Under the pieces are notes generated by a model. It did not search any database. It was not told where the DNA came from and saw nothing but the letters and a program-made list of their open reading frames with translations. Positions 19,516-28,382 of a stretch of 64,000 bases of DNA are shown in pieces. The stretch lies in assembly GCF_030216305.1 (NCBI RefSeq), contig NZ_JASOKT010000001.1, positions 62,001 through 126,000 on the forward strand, given 5' to 3'. Position numbers and translations under genes: made by a program. The first letter of the stretch is position 1. Every line of letters begins with the position of its first letter. The DNA is from Actinotignum timonense (GTDB lineage Bacteria; Actinomycetota; Actinomycetes; Actinomycetales; Actinomycetaceae).

Positions 19516-19761
19516 ATGAAAGCTTTGCTCATTACCTGCGAAGTGCTTATGCTCATCACCAGCATCTTCCTCACGCTCTCCATCTTGCTGCACAAAGGCA
19601 AGGGCGGCGGAATCTCCGATATGTTCGGTGGCGGCATTTCCACGTCCATGCGTTCCTCCGGTGTAGCCGAACGCAACCTCAACCGCATCACCGTGGTGCT
19701 GGCTCTCATCTGGGGGATTTCCATTATCCTCATCGGCCTCATCGTCAAGGTCGGCATCTAA
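19516..19761 (+). CDS. secG: preprotein translocase subunit SecG
   Basis: SecG is the small auxiliary subunit of the SecYEG protein-conducting channel. The 81-residue product has two membrane segments (about residues 3-24 and 57-78) flanking the conserved glycine-rich loop (HKGKGGGISDMFGGG). The ATG at 19516 has an AAAGGA site. It follows tpiA in the usual actinobacterial order but is separated by a terminator, so it has its own transcript. Confidence 0.96.
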   Translation: MKALLITCEVLMLITSIFLTLSILLHKGKGGGISDMFGGGISTSMRSSGVAERNLNRITVVLALIWGISIILIGLIVKVGI

Positions 19762-19806
19762 GCCCTCAGAGTTTTCCCGAGGCGGGAATATAAGCCTTAA
19801 GCAGCG

Positions 19807-19843
19807 GGGCCGGTACGTAAATGATGACGTACCGGCCCTGTTT
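19807..19843. terminator. terminator between convergent secG and opcA
   Basis: A 12-bp perfect stem GGGCCGGTACGT/ACGTACCGGCCC (19807-19818 and 19827-19838), followed on the plus strand by TGTTTCC. It lies between convergent genes and can serve secG; the minus-strand tail for opcA is poor. Confidence 0.8.
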
Positions 19844-19856
19844 CCTGCCCTAGATG

Positions 19857-20855
19857 CTACGCGCCGTGTGCCGCAGTGCTACCCGTGGCTACAGTCTCTG
19901 CGTTCGCGGGAGCTTTCACATCCACATCCGCGGGGGAGTAGTCGAGCAGAGGGAGTCCCTTGGTGAGGACCTCGCCGTAGGCGGTATCGGGATTGAGGTC
20001 GCGCAGATCCTCGATGAGCATCGCTTCAAGGCTGCGCACCGGCAAAGATACTTCCTGGGGAGCCCGGCCTGGGCGCAGCATCATGCCGTGATCATTGCCC
20101 GGGGTGCGATGCAGACTGAGAGCTGCGCCGTCGTTCAAGAAAATCTCCACGCCGGTAATCGGAGCGCCCTCCTGCGGTTCAATCTCCACCGGAACATCCA
20201 GGCGCAACCGTAGCCACGCGGCGAGCAAGAAAAGCGAGGAGCGGTGCGGGCGCCCCCATACCTTCGCGCCGGTAATGGTGCGGCCCGGGAATTCATCGAC
20301 CATGGAAGCGATGTAATTGCGCCACAGGGTGGTGCCCGCCCAGCCCAGGTCGGTATCCCCGGGAACGTAATTGGCGGAAAGATGCTGGAGCGCCAGGGCT
20401 GGGTGATCGGCGGTGCGGGTGGTGGTGATGCGGCGCTGCGCGATGCGGCCGGCCGCGGTTGCCGCAGGGTTTTCCGGCATATTCTGAATCCACCACGTCA
20501 CCACGGGAGTATCGGGGAGCAGCAGCGGGGTCACCAGGGTATCCACGTTCTCCGCGGCACCCGCGTGGGCGCGCAAAATAACGATCTCGGAAGCACCGGC
20601 CTCGGATCCGGTGCGGATTTCCGCATCGAGGCGCGCGGTTTCCCCAGCCACGGGAAGCACCGCGATAATCCGCGAAGGATGGGCGCGGGAGGCCCCGGCC
20701 GCCGCCTCGAGGGCATCGCGCACCCCGCCCTCGGTATGCGCCACAATAATGAGCGTGAGGACCCTTCCGAGGGCTCCCACCCCGGAAGTTCCGCGCAATT
20801 GATCAAGCTGCTGGCCCACCTGGGCGGACGTGGTATCGGCAATATGGTTAATCAT
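19857..20855 (-). CDS. opcA: glucose-6-phosphate dehydrogenase assembly protein OpcA
   Basis: OpcA is required for or activates glucose-6-phosphate dehydrogenase in actinobacteria and cyanobacteria and is encoded next to zwf. The 332-residue product has the family segments GRVLTLIIVAH, the SRIIAVLP stretch, PVVTWWIQNMPENPA and LRLRLDVPV. It lies 77 bases downstream of zwf on the same strand. A phosphogluconolactonase (pgl) gene, common after opcA, is not present. Confidence 0.93.
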   Translation of the reverse strand: MINHIADTTSAQVGQQLDQLRGTSGVGALGRVLTLIIVAHTEGGVRDALEAAAGASRAHPSRIIAVLPVAGETARLDAEIRTGSEAGASEIVILRAHAGAAENVDTLVTPLLLPDTPVVTWWIQNMPENPAATAAGRIAQRRITTTRTADHPALALQHLSANYVPGDTDLGWAGTTLWRNYIASMVDEFPGRTITGAKVWGRPHRSSLFLLAAWLRLRLDVPVEIEPQEGAPITGVEIFLNDGAALSLHRTPGNDHGMMLRPGRAPQEVSLPVRSLEAMLIEDLRDLNPDTAYGEVLTKGLPLLDYSPADVDVKAPANAETVATGSTAAHGA

Positions 20856-20932
20856 GAAGCTTCCTCGGATCTTTCAGGTACGGGATAGGGGCCGCTGAGG
20901 GTGCCCGGATACGAACCGCGTAGAGTGCCGGC

Positions 20933-22453
20933 CTAGGGGCGGCGCCAGGCGTGGCCGTGGGCGGCGAGCATAGCATCGGCACCGGCCGGGCCCCAGGACC
21001 CGGGCGCGTAGGTTTCCAGGGACTCCGGATGAGCATCCCAATAGTTTTCCACCTGGTCAATAATCCGCCAGGATTCTTCCACCTCGCGGGTTTGCGGGAA
21101 AAGCGGCGGATCGCCCAGTAGCACGTCAAGAATAAGGCGCTCGTAAGCTTCCGGGGTGTACTCGGTAAAAGCGTGGCCGTAGGCGAAGTCCATGGTGACA
21201 TCACGCAGGCGCATTTCCGAGCCGGGCACCTTGGAACCGAATTTGAAGGTGATACCTTCATTGGGTTGCACCCGGATAACCAGGGTGTTTTGGCCCAGGC
21301 CGGCCACGTCCGGGAAGGGCAGGAAGGGTGGGTTGCGGAAGACCACCGCAATTTCGGAAACGCGCCGCCCGAGCCGCTTACCGGTGCGCAGGTAGAACGG
21401 CACTCCGGACCAGCGCCGCGTCTCAATCCCCAGGGCAATGGCCCCGTACGTATCGGTCACGGATTCGGCGGGGATACCGTCTTCTTCCCGGTAGCCGCGC
21501 ACCCACTGGCCGCCCTGCCACCCGCTCGAATACTGCGCCCGCACCGAAGCCTGCGCCGGGCTCCCGAACAGGTGGGTAGCCTCGAGGACTTTCTCCTTTT
21601 CGGCCCGCAGCGCATCGGCGTGGAAAGAGGTCGGCTCCTCCATCGCGGTGAGGGCAAGCAGCTGAAGCAGGTGGTTTTGGATAACATCGCGGGTGGCCCC
21701 GATACCGTCGTAATACCCGGCGCGCGAACCAATCCCGATATCCTCCGCCATGGTGATTTGCACGTGGTCCACATGCGAAGAATTCCACAGCGGTTCGTAA
21801 AGCTCGTTAGCGAAACGCAGCGCGAGGATATTCTGCACCGTTTCTTTACCGAGGTAGTGGTCGATGCGGAAAACCGAATCGTGGGGGAAGACCCCGCTCA
21901 CCGAAGCATTGAGCTCACGCGCGGAAGCCATATCGTGCCCGAAGGGCTTCTCGATAACCACGCGCCGCCAGCTGCCCGGTGCCCCGCGGTTGAGCCCGGC
22001 GTTGGCGAGCCCTTCGGTCACCACCGGGAAAAGGCTGGGCGGAATGGAAAGATAAAAAGCGAAATTACCGCCGGTACCGCGGGTGGCATCCACATCCGCC
22101 ATGGTGGCGCCGAGAGCGCGGTAGAGTTCCGGATCGTTGTACTGGCCTTCGACCATCCGTAAACCGTCGAGGATTTGGGCCAGGGTGGTGGAGATAACCG
22201 GAGTTTGGGCGCCGTTGCGGATGGCCGCTTCGACACTGCGGGCCGCGTCCACGGGACGGCGCGCCACTCCGATAATGGAGAACGACGGCGGCAACAGCCC
22301 CCGATTCGCCAGATCGTAGAGAGCAGGAAGAATTTTGCGGTTCGCCAAGTCACCGGTGATGCCAAAAAGAACAATTCCGCAGGGGCCGGCCACCCGCTGG
22401 AGGCGGCGGTCAGCGACGGCACGGAGCGGATTACCTGAGGTAGGAGCAACCAT
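20933..22453 (-). CDS. zwf: glucose-6-phosphate 1-dehydrogenase
   Basis: Catalyses the first oxidative step of the pentose phosphate pathway, producing 6-phosphogluconolactone and NADPH. The 506-residue product has the dinucleotide motif FGITGDLANRKILPALYDL, the EKPFGHD segment, and the active-site signature RIDHYLGKE with the catalytic histidine. The ATG at 22453 is preceded by AGGAAT; the longer open frame upstream has no site and crosses a hairpin. It is followed by opcA. Confidence 0.97.
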   Translation of the reverse strand: MVAPTSGNPLRAVADRRLQRVAGPCGIVLFGITGDLANRKILPALYDLANRGLLPPSFSIIGVARRPVDAARSVEAAIRNGAQTPVISTTLAQILDGLRMVEGQYNDPELYRALGATMADVDATRGTGGNFAFYLSIPPSLFPVVTEGLANAGLNRGAPGSWRRVVIEKPFGHDMASARELNASVSGVFPHDSVFRIDHYLGKETVQNILALRFANELYEPLWNSSHVDHVQITMAEDIGIGSRAGYYDGIGATRDVIQNHLLQLLALTAMEEPTSFHADALRAEKEKVLEATHLFGSPAQASVRAQYSSGWQGGQWVRGYREEDGIPAESVTDTYGAIALGIETRRWSGVPFYLRTGKRLGRRVSEIAVVFRNPPFLPFPDVAGLGQNTLVIRVQPNEGITFKFGSKVPGSEMRLRDVTMDFAYGHAFTEYTPEAYERLILDVLLGDPPLFPQTREVEESWRIIDQVENYWDAHPESLETYAPGSWGPAGADAMLAAHGHAWRRP

Positions 22454-22784
22454 AAAATTCCTGTCATGAAAAAGAGGGCGAGAATATGCGCCTGTCTTAT
22501 GGTAGACGCTTGAGCCGAAAAGGGGCACGGCTGTGTCCATCACGGTGTGCAGCCGGCTCCGGGAGCCGCTGGTGCACCCAGTTCGCGTAAACCGCTTATA
22601 GGCCAACGAATAACCTCCGAAGCCGAAACTGTCGCAACTAATCAAGGTCGCGTGACCGGCACAGCGGCCACGCGACCTTGATGATGTTACGCGACTAGCG
22701 TGAAACGAGTGCGGTTCCCGCCAGCTAGGTGTTTGCTAACTGTCTGCTAGCCGCCAGCTATCGGTTACGGCAGCTGAGTGCCAG
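22454..22784 (-). other. tkt-zwf intergenic region
   Basis: These 331 bases hold no gene. Near zwf there is a long imperfect hairpin (about 22547-22580) centred on GGCTCC/GGAGCC that would lie in the zwf leader. A 14-bp perfect stem lies at 22641-22682. Next to the tkt stop the octamer TAGCTGGC (minus strand) occurs three times between 22720 and 22790. The transaldolase gene that usually sits here is missing. Confidence 0.6.
22641..22682 (-). terminator. terminator after tkt
   Basis: A 14-bp perfect stem ATCAAGGTCGCGTG/CACGCGACCTTGAT (22641-22654 and 22669-22682) with an inner CCG/CGG pairing. Neither flank has a strong T-run, so efficiency is uncertain, but the position after tkt fits a terminator. 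Confidence 0.65.
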
Positions 22785-24866
22785 CTACGCCCGCGCTGCT
22801 TCGATGGATTCGAGGGCTGCGGACACCACGTGCTCGGCGGTCATCCCGTATTCCTTCATGAGCTCACCGCCGGGGCCGGATTCCCCGTAGGTATTGATAC
22901 CCACGCTGCGCCCGGCATCGCCAACGTAGCCAGCCCAGCCGAAGGTGGCGCCGGCTTCCACCGATACTCGCGCCTTCACATCGGGGAGGATCACCGCATC
23001 GCGGTAGGCCCGGTCCTGAGCTTCGAACCATTCCAGGCAGGGCAGCGAGATAACGCGGGCACCCACGCCCTGTTCCGCGAGGCTCTTCTGCGCCGCTACC
23101 GCGAGCTGCACTTCCGAACCGGTGGCCAGCAGCTGCACATCGACCGTCCCGGTGGGGGAGTCCGCCAGCACGTAGCCGCCCTTGAGCACGCCTTCGGTGG
23201 AGGTCCCTTCCAGAACCGGCACGCCCTGCCGGGTGAGGATGAGCCCGGTAGGCCCGCCGTCGACCTTCTCCAATGCACCGCGCCACGCGGCCGCGGTTTC
23301 ATTCGCATCGGCCGGCCGCACAATGTTGAGGCGCGGGATGGCGCGGTAAGCCCACAGGTGTTCGATGGGCTGGTGGGTGGGGCCGTCCTCGCCCACGCCC
23401 ACCGAATCATGCGTCCACACGAAAATCGAGGGGATATTCATAATGGCCGCCAGGCGGGCCGCGCCGCGCATGTAATCGGAGAACACAAAGAAGGTGCCGC
23501 CGTAGGCGCGGGTGAGCCCATCGAGGGTAATTCCGTTAATGATCGCGCCCATGGCGAATTCGCGGATACCGAAGTGGAGGGTACGCCCGTATATATCACC
23601 CGAGAACATCTCCGAGGAGCGATGCGCGGGCAGGAAGGAAGGTTCGCCCTTCATCGTGGTGTTATTCGAACCGGCCAGATCGGCCGAACCGCCCCACAGC
23701 TCGGGGAGTACCGGGGCCAGGGCATTGAGCACCGCGCCGGAAGCCGCGCGGGTCGCGATCCCCTTGGGATCCGGCTCCCAGCTCGGCAGCTTCTTTTCCC
23801 AGCCCTCGGGGAACTTCTTGGCCCGGATGCGATCGTAGAGAGCGGCTTCTTCCGGATGGGAAGCCCGCCACGCTTCGAAGCGCGCATCCCAATCCTTACG
23901 GGCCGCGGCTGCCCGCTCCGCCGTATGTGTGCGGGTGTGGGCCAGCACCTCATCGTCCAGCGGGAAATCAATATCCGGGTCGAAGCCCAGAATTTCCTTG
24001 GTGGCGCGAATTTCCTCCACGCCCAGGGCCGACCCGTGCGAGGCACCGGTGTTCTGCTTGGTGGGCGCCGGCCAAGCAATGATGGTAGAGAGCTTAATAA
24101 TGGAGGGCTTATCGGTAACCTGCTGGGCAGCCAGAATCGCATCGTAGAGAGCCTGGACGTCCTCCTGGTAGGAGCCATCCTCCTTAATCCAATTCACGTG
24201 CTGGGTGTGCCAGCCGTAGGCTTCGTAACGCGCCAGCACATCCTCACTGAAAGCAATGGAGGTATTGTCCTCAATGGAAATGCGGTTGTCATCGTAAATG
24301 AGAATAAGATTCCCCAGCTCCTGGGTGCCCGCCAGCGAGCAAGCCTCACTGGTCACGCCTTCCTGGAGGCAGCCATCCCCGGCAATCACGTACACAAAAT
24401 GATCGAAAACGGACTGGCCGAGCGGGGTATCCCGGTCAAAAAGCCCGTGGGCGCGCCGGGATGCCATCGCGAATCCCACCGCGGAGGCCAGGCCCTGACC
24501 CAGCGGCCCGGTGGTCATTTCCACGCCGTTGGTGTAGCCGTATTCCGGATGCCCGGGAGTCTTGGAGTGGAGGGTGCGCAGCGCCTTAATATCATCAAGT
24601 TCCAGACCGTAGCCGGCCAGCAGCAGCTGATTGTATTGCGTGAGGGAGGAATGCCCGGCCGAGAGAATGAAACGGTCACGGCCCACCCACGCAGAATCCG
24701 CCGGATCGTGGTTCATGACCCGCTGGTAGAGCAGGTAGGCCGCCGGCGCCAGGGACATAGCCGTTCCCGGGTGCCCATTCCCGGTTTTTTGCACCGCATC
24801 CGCGGCCAGCAGCCGGGTGGTATCCACGGCCCGCTGATCAAGCTGCGACCATTCGAGCTTCGCCAT
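22785..24866 (-). CDS. tkt: transketolase
   Basis: Thiamine-diphosphate enzyme of the non-oxidative pentose phosphate pathway, transferring two-carbon ketol units. The 693-residue product has the N-terminal substrate histidine in GNGHPGTAMSLAP, the GPLGQGLASAVG segment, the ThDP/metal motif (AGDGCLQEGVTSEA through IYDDN), the C-half HDSVGVGEDGPTHQPIEHL segment, and the C-terminal domain. A GGAGAATTC ribosome-binding site precedes the ATG. It lies upstream of zwf-opcA on the same strand, but a hairpin separates them. Confidence 0.97.
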   Translation of the reverse strand: MAKLEWSQLDQRAVDTTRLLAADAVQKTGNGHPGTAMSLAPAAYLLYQRVMNHDPADSAWVGRDRFILSAGHSSLTQYNQLLLAGYGLELDDIKALRTLHSKTPGHPEYGYTNGVEMTTGPLGQGLASAVGFAMASRRAHGLFDRDTPLGQSVFDHFVYVIAGDGCLQEGVTSEACSLAGTQELGNLILIYDDNRISIEDNTSIAFSEDVLARYEAYGWHTQHVNWIKEDGSYQEDVQALYDAILAAQQVTDKPSIIKLSTIIAWPAPTKQNTGASHGSALGVEEIRATKEILGFDPDIDFPLDDEVLAHTRTHTAERAAAARKDWDARFEAWRASHPEEAALYDRIRAKKFPEGWEKKLPSWEPDPKGIATRAASGAVLNALAPVLPELWGGSADLAGSNNTTMKGEPSFLPAHRSSEMFSGDIYGRTLHFGIREFAMGAIINGITLDGLTRAYGGTFFVFSDYMRGAARLAAIMNIPSIFVWTHDSVGVGEDGPTHQPIEHLWAYRAIPRLNIVRPADANETAAAWRGALEKVDGGPTGLILTRQGVPVLEGTSTEGVLKGGYVLADSPTGTVDVQLLATGSEVQLAVAAQKSLAEQGVGARVISLPCLEWFEAQDRAYRDAVILPDVKARVSVEAGATFGWAGYVGDAGRSVGINTYGESGPGGELMKEYGMTAEHVVSAALESIEAARA

Positions 24867-25054
24867 TGAATTCTCCTAACATAAGGTTGTGGTTACATGA
24901 GATGTGCCACGCACTAGTCTACTGGTCGAGCGGGTTTCGCGCGCCCGGGGCCCACCTTCGTTCGCGCCCGGCGCGAGGGCACGAACGCCCGAGTACCGCG
25001 CGAGCAATGCGGCGCGCCTCCCGCACGCTACCGCGCATCCGCGAAGGAGAATAT

Positions 25055-25978
25055 ATGGCCGAACCCGGCACCCCGCCCCTACAGCGCGCGGTTGCGCAAT
25101 TCCTCGCCCATATCAGCGTCGAACGCGCGTTATCGCGCAATACCGTGGCCGCTTACCGGCGTGATTTGCGTAAATATCTTGCGCACCTCGATTCCCGCGG
25201 CGTCACCAGCCCCGCCGAGGTGCGCGAAGAGGACGTCGCGTCCTTTTCCGAAACGCTCACCGGAATGGCACCGGCTTCTATTGCACGGGCCGTGACCGCG
25301 GTGCGGGCTTTTCATACGTTTTTATACGACGACGGCGCCAGCCCGGCCAATCCGGCCAGCCGGGTGCGCCCCCCGAAACTCCCCGCGCGCCTGCCCGAAG
25401 CTCTGACAATCGCGGAGGTCACCGCCATGATTGAGGCGGCCGGGGCCACCCCGCCGCCCCTGGGCCTGCGTGATCGCGCACTCCTGGAAGTCCTGTACGG
25501 GACGGGCGCGCGCATCTCCGAAGCCCTCGGGCTCACCGCTGATGATATTGATACGGAGACGGCCACGATTCGGCTTTTCGGCAAGGGCCGCAAAGAACGA
25601 GTGGTGCCGCTGGGGCGCTACGCCCTGGAAGCACTGGATGCCTACACCACCCGGGCCCGCCCGGAACTGGCCGCGCGCGGGGAAGGAGTAACAAAACTCT
25701 TCCTCAATACCCGCGGGCGGGCCCTTTCCCGCCAGAGCGCCTGGCTCATTATTCGCCAGGCTGCCGAACACGCTGGTATAACCGCCCATGTTTCCCCGCA
25801 TTCGCTGCGGCATTCTTTTGCCACCCACCTGCTCCAGGGCGGCGCGGATGTGCGGGTGGTCCAGGAGCTGCTCGGGCATTCCTCGGTGACCACCACCCAG
25901 ATTTATACCCAGGTTTCCCGCGAGGTACTCAAGGCGGTGTATGCCACCTCGCACCCGCGGGCGCTGCGCAGCGAGTAG
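25055..25978 (+). CDS. xerD: tyrosine recombinase XerD
   Basis: Site-specific recombinase that, with XerC, resolves chromosome dimers at dif. The 307-residue product has an N-terminal SAM-like core-binding domain (residues about 7-95) and the catalytic domain with R153 (GTGARISE), K177 (GKGRK), H249 and R252 (HSLRHSF), H275 (LGHSS) and the nucleophile Y284 (IYTQV). The ATG at 25055 has GAAGGAGA upstream; the open frame to 24866 overlaps the tkt promoter region. It heads xerD-parA-scpA-scpB, the usual actinobacterial neighbourhood for XerD. Confidence 0.94.
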   Translation: MAEPGTPPLQRAVAQFLAHISVERALSRNTVAAYRRDLRKYLAHLDSRGVTSPAEVREEDVASFSETLTGMAPASIARAVTAVRAFHTFLYDDGASPANPASRVRPPKLPARLPEALTIAEVTAMIEAAGATPPPLGLRDRALLEVLYGTGARISEALGLTADDIDTETATIRLFGKGRKERVVPLGRYALEALDAYTTRARPELAARGEGVTKLFLNTRGRALSRQSAWLIIRQAAEHAGITAHVSPHSLRHSFATHLLQGGADVRVVQELLGHSSVTTTQIYTQVSREVLKAVYATSHPRALRSE

Positions 25979-26052
25979 GAAGCGGGGCAGGCGCGGCGTC
26001 GTCGTTCTACGCTCTTCGCCAGAAATGGCACCGCAAGTCCTCCGAGTTTAGG

Positions 26053-26058
26053 TACCCT
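26053..26058 (+). promoter_or_regulatory. candidate -10 box of a leaderless parA
   Basis: TACCCT ends six bases before the GTG of parA and no ribosome-binding site is visible, which fits a leaderless transcript. Confidence 0.35.
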
Positions 26059-26064
26059 AGAGAT

Positions 26065-26913
26065 GTGACCGAACAGAACGCGCTTTTTGAAACTGAGAAC
26101 GTGGATTTTCCCGAACCGGAGCCTTTGCAGGAACACGGCCCGGCGCGCATTATTGCGATGTCCAACCAGAAGGGCGGGGTGGGGAAAACAACGACGTCGA
26201 TTAACCTCGCCGCGGCGCTGGCCGGATACGGCCGGCGCGTTCTCATTGTGGATTTCGATCCGCAGGGCGCCGCCTCGGCCGGTCTGGGGATTAATGCCCG
26301 CGCGCTGGATCGCACCATTTATAACGAACTGATTGCCGCGAAACCGGATGTGCGGGGCATTATCCAGCATTCGAAGGTGGAGGGCCTGGATGTGGTCCCG
26401 GCCAATATTGACCTCTCCGCGGCCGAAATTGTGCTCATTAATGAAGTGGCGCGCGAACAGGCTCTCAGCCGGGTGCTGCGGCCGGTCCTCGATGATTATG
26501 ACGTCATCATTATTGACTGCCAACCCTCCCTGGGCCTGCTCACCGTTAATGCGCTGACGGCCGCGCACGGGGTTATTATCCCGCTGGAGGCGGAGTACTT
26601 CGCCATGCGCGGGGTGGCGCTGCTCACCGAACAAATCGGGCGGGTGCAGGATCGCCTTAATCCGCGGCTCACCATTGACGGGGTGCTTCTCACCATGGTG
26701 GATATGCGCACCCTCCATTCGCGTGATGTGATGCGTTCGGTGCATGAAGGCTTCGGGGAAAAGGTGTACCACACATATATTGCCCGCACCGTGAAGTTCC
26801 CGGATGCTTCGGTGGCCGGGGAACCCATCACCCAGTACGCGCCCTCGCACCCGGGGGCGGTGGCCTACCGGAAGCTGGCGCGCGAAGTGATTGCCCGCGG
26901 CCAAAGTGCCTAA
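26065..26913 (+). CDS. ParA/Soj-family ATPase (scp-linked)
   Basis: A ParA-type deviant Walker ATPase that probably works with the SMC-ScpAB condensin system or in chromosome organisation. The 282-residue product has a 25-residue acidic N-terminal extension, then the deviant Walker A KGGVGKTT (residues 36-43), VDFDPQG, and IIIDCQPSLGLLT. No parB gene is adjacent, so this is the scpA-linked copy common in actinobacteria and not the oriC parAB pair. scpA starts 12 bases after the stop. Confidence 0.92.
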   Translation: MTEQNALFETENVDFPEPEPLQEHGPARIIAMSNQKGGVGKTTTSINLAAALAGYGRRVLIVDFDPQGAASAGLGINARALDRTIYNELIAAKPDVRGIIQHSKVEGLDVVPANIDLSAAEIVLINEVAREQALSRVLRPVLDDYDVIIIDCQPSLGLLTVNALTAAHGVIIPLEAEYFAMRGVALLTEQIGRVQDRLNPRLTIDGVLLTMVDMRTLHSRDVMRSVHEGFGEKVYHTYIARTVKFPDASVAGEPITQYAPSHPGAVAYRKLAREVIARGQSA

Positions 26914-26925
26914 GCGGGAGTGGGC

Positions 26926-27759
26926 GTGACCACTCTTTTTGACGCCTCATCCGATTTCGATGTTGACCTCGATGTGTATTCGGGGCCCTTCTCGGTGCTG
27001 CTCACCATGATTTCCAAGAAAAACTTGGATATTACCGAGGTGGCGCTGGCGGAAGTCACCGATGAGTTCATCGCCTGGATACGCTCCAGGCCGGAAGTGG
27101 ATCTCTCCACCACCTCGGAATTCTTGGTGGTGGCCGCCACCCTCCTCGATATGAAATTGGCACGCCTGCTGCCCCGCCACGAAAGCGAAGACGAAGATTG
27201 GGAGCTCCTTGAGCAGCGCGATCTCCTCTTCGCCAAGCTTCTCCAATACCGGGCGTTCAAAGAGGTCGCCCGCGATTTTGGGGCGCGCCTGGAAGAAACC
27301 GGGCGGCGGGTGGGCCGCGATGTCCCCCTCGAAGAAATGTACGCGAAAGCACTGCCGGAGGTGCGCCTCCCGCTCGGGGTCATGGATCTGGCCCTGCTGG
27401 CCGCCCGCGCTTTTACCCGCGATACCTCCGAACCGGTGGTCCAGCTGGAGCACCTGCATTCCCCGGTGGTTCCGGTGGCTAGCCAGGTGGCCTACCTAGA
27501 GGAACGTTTCCGGGCGGGGGAGTCTTTCACGTTCACGCAGCTGTGCGCGGATGCCGGATCGGTGCAGGTGGTAGTGGCCCGCTTTTTGGCGGTGCTGGAA
27601 TTGCTACGCCGCGGCGCGATTGCCGCGGAGCAGGATGAACCGCTGGGCGCGCTGGTGCTGCGCCCCACCCCGGCAGATGATCGCGGGGCGGCCGGGGCGG
27701 GCGACGTCGCCGCGGAATACGGCGAGGTATCAGCAACCAGCGCGCCGGGCAGCGACTAG
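26926..27759 (+). CDS. scpA: segregation and condensation protein A
   Basis: ScpA is the kleisin subunit that bridges the SMC ATPase heads and binds ScpB. The 277-residue product has the family N-terminus (DVDLDVYSGPFSVLLTMI), the LDITEVALAEVTDEFIAW segment and a C-terminal winged helix (FTFTQLCADAG through LELLRRGAI). Two GTG codons at 26920 and 26926 are possible starts; GGGAG lies five bases before the second, so 26926 is preferred. The last 40 residues are low-complexity and Ala/Gly-rich. Confidence 0.93.
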   Translation: MTTLFDASSDFDVDLDVYSGPFSVLLTMISKKNLDITEVALAEVTDEFIAWIRSRPEVDLSTTSEFLVVAATLLDMKLARLLPRHESEDEDWELLEQRDLLFAKLLQYRAFKEVARDFGARLEETGRRVGRDVPLEEMYAKALPEVRLPLGVMDLALLAARAFTRDTSEPVVQLEHLHSPVVPVASQVAYLEERFRAGESFTFTQLCADAGSVQVVVARFLAVLELLRRGAIAAEQDEPLGALVLRPTPADDRGAAGAGDVAAEYGEVSATSAPGSD

Positions 27760-27824
27760 ACTGGGCCACAAGGCGTGCGCAGCCCGCGCACCCTGCCTGG
27801 TCCGCAACATTACAAGGAGAATTC

Positions 27825-28382
27825 GTGGCCGATCTTTGCCCCGCCACCGCCCTCGAGGCGGTGCTTTTCGTGGCGGCCACCCCGGTTCCCCTCGCCACTC
27901 TTGCCGAAGCAGTGGGCTTGAGCGAAGCGGACACCCGCACCGAACTGGAGAACCTGGCCCGGGAGTACCGCAGCGGCCGCCCGCGCGGATTCGAATTGCG
28001 CGAAGCCGGTGGAGGCTGGCGTTTCTACACAAATCCGCTGGTATCCGATATTGTGCTGGCCCACGTAACCCGCGGGCAATCGGGTAAACTATCCACGCCG
28101 GCTTTGGAAACGCTGGCGGTGATCGCCTACCGGCAACCGGTGACCCGCGCCCAGATCGCGGCGATTCGCGGCGTGAATGTTGATGGAGTTGTGCGTACCC
28201 TCGCCACCCGCGGTCTTATTGCAGAAGCGGGCACCACGCCGTCCACCGGTGCGGTGCTGTATGCGACCACCCCGTATTTCCTCGAAGCCATGGGGATGAA
28301 TTCCCTGGATGAACTGCCGCCCCTGGCGCCCTACCTGCCCGACGCAACCGAACTTGACGATGTGGAAAGAGAAATAAGATGA
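27825..28382 (+). CDS. scpB: segregation and condensation protein B
   Basis: ScpB dimers bind ScpA in the SMC condensin complex. The 185-residue product has two winged-helix domains; ALEAVLFVAATPVPLATLAEA at the N-terminus and TPALETLAVIAYRQPVTRAQI followed by IRGVNVDGVVRTLATRGLI in the second domain are diagnostic. The GTG start has AAGGAGA upstream. It overlaps rluB by four bases (ATGA), showing translational coupling. Confidence 0.95.
   Translation: MADLCPATALEAVLFVAATPVPLATLAEAVGLSEADTRTELENLAREYRSGRPRGFELREAGGGWRFYTNPLVSDIVLAHVTRGQSGKLSTPALETLAVIAYRQPVTRAQIAAIRGVNVDGVVRTLATRGLIAEAGTTPSTGAVLYATTPYFLEAMGMNSLDELPPLAPYLPDATELDDVEREIR

Noticed and set aside
22830..24869. 679-codon plus-strand frame opposite tkt
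   Set aside because: Antisense to a clear transketolase; long open antisense frames are expected at this GC content and codon bias.
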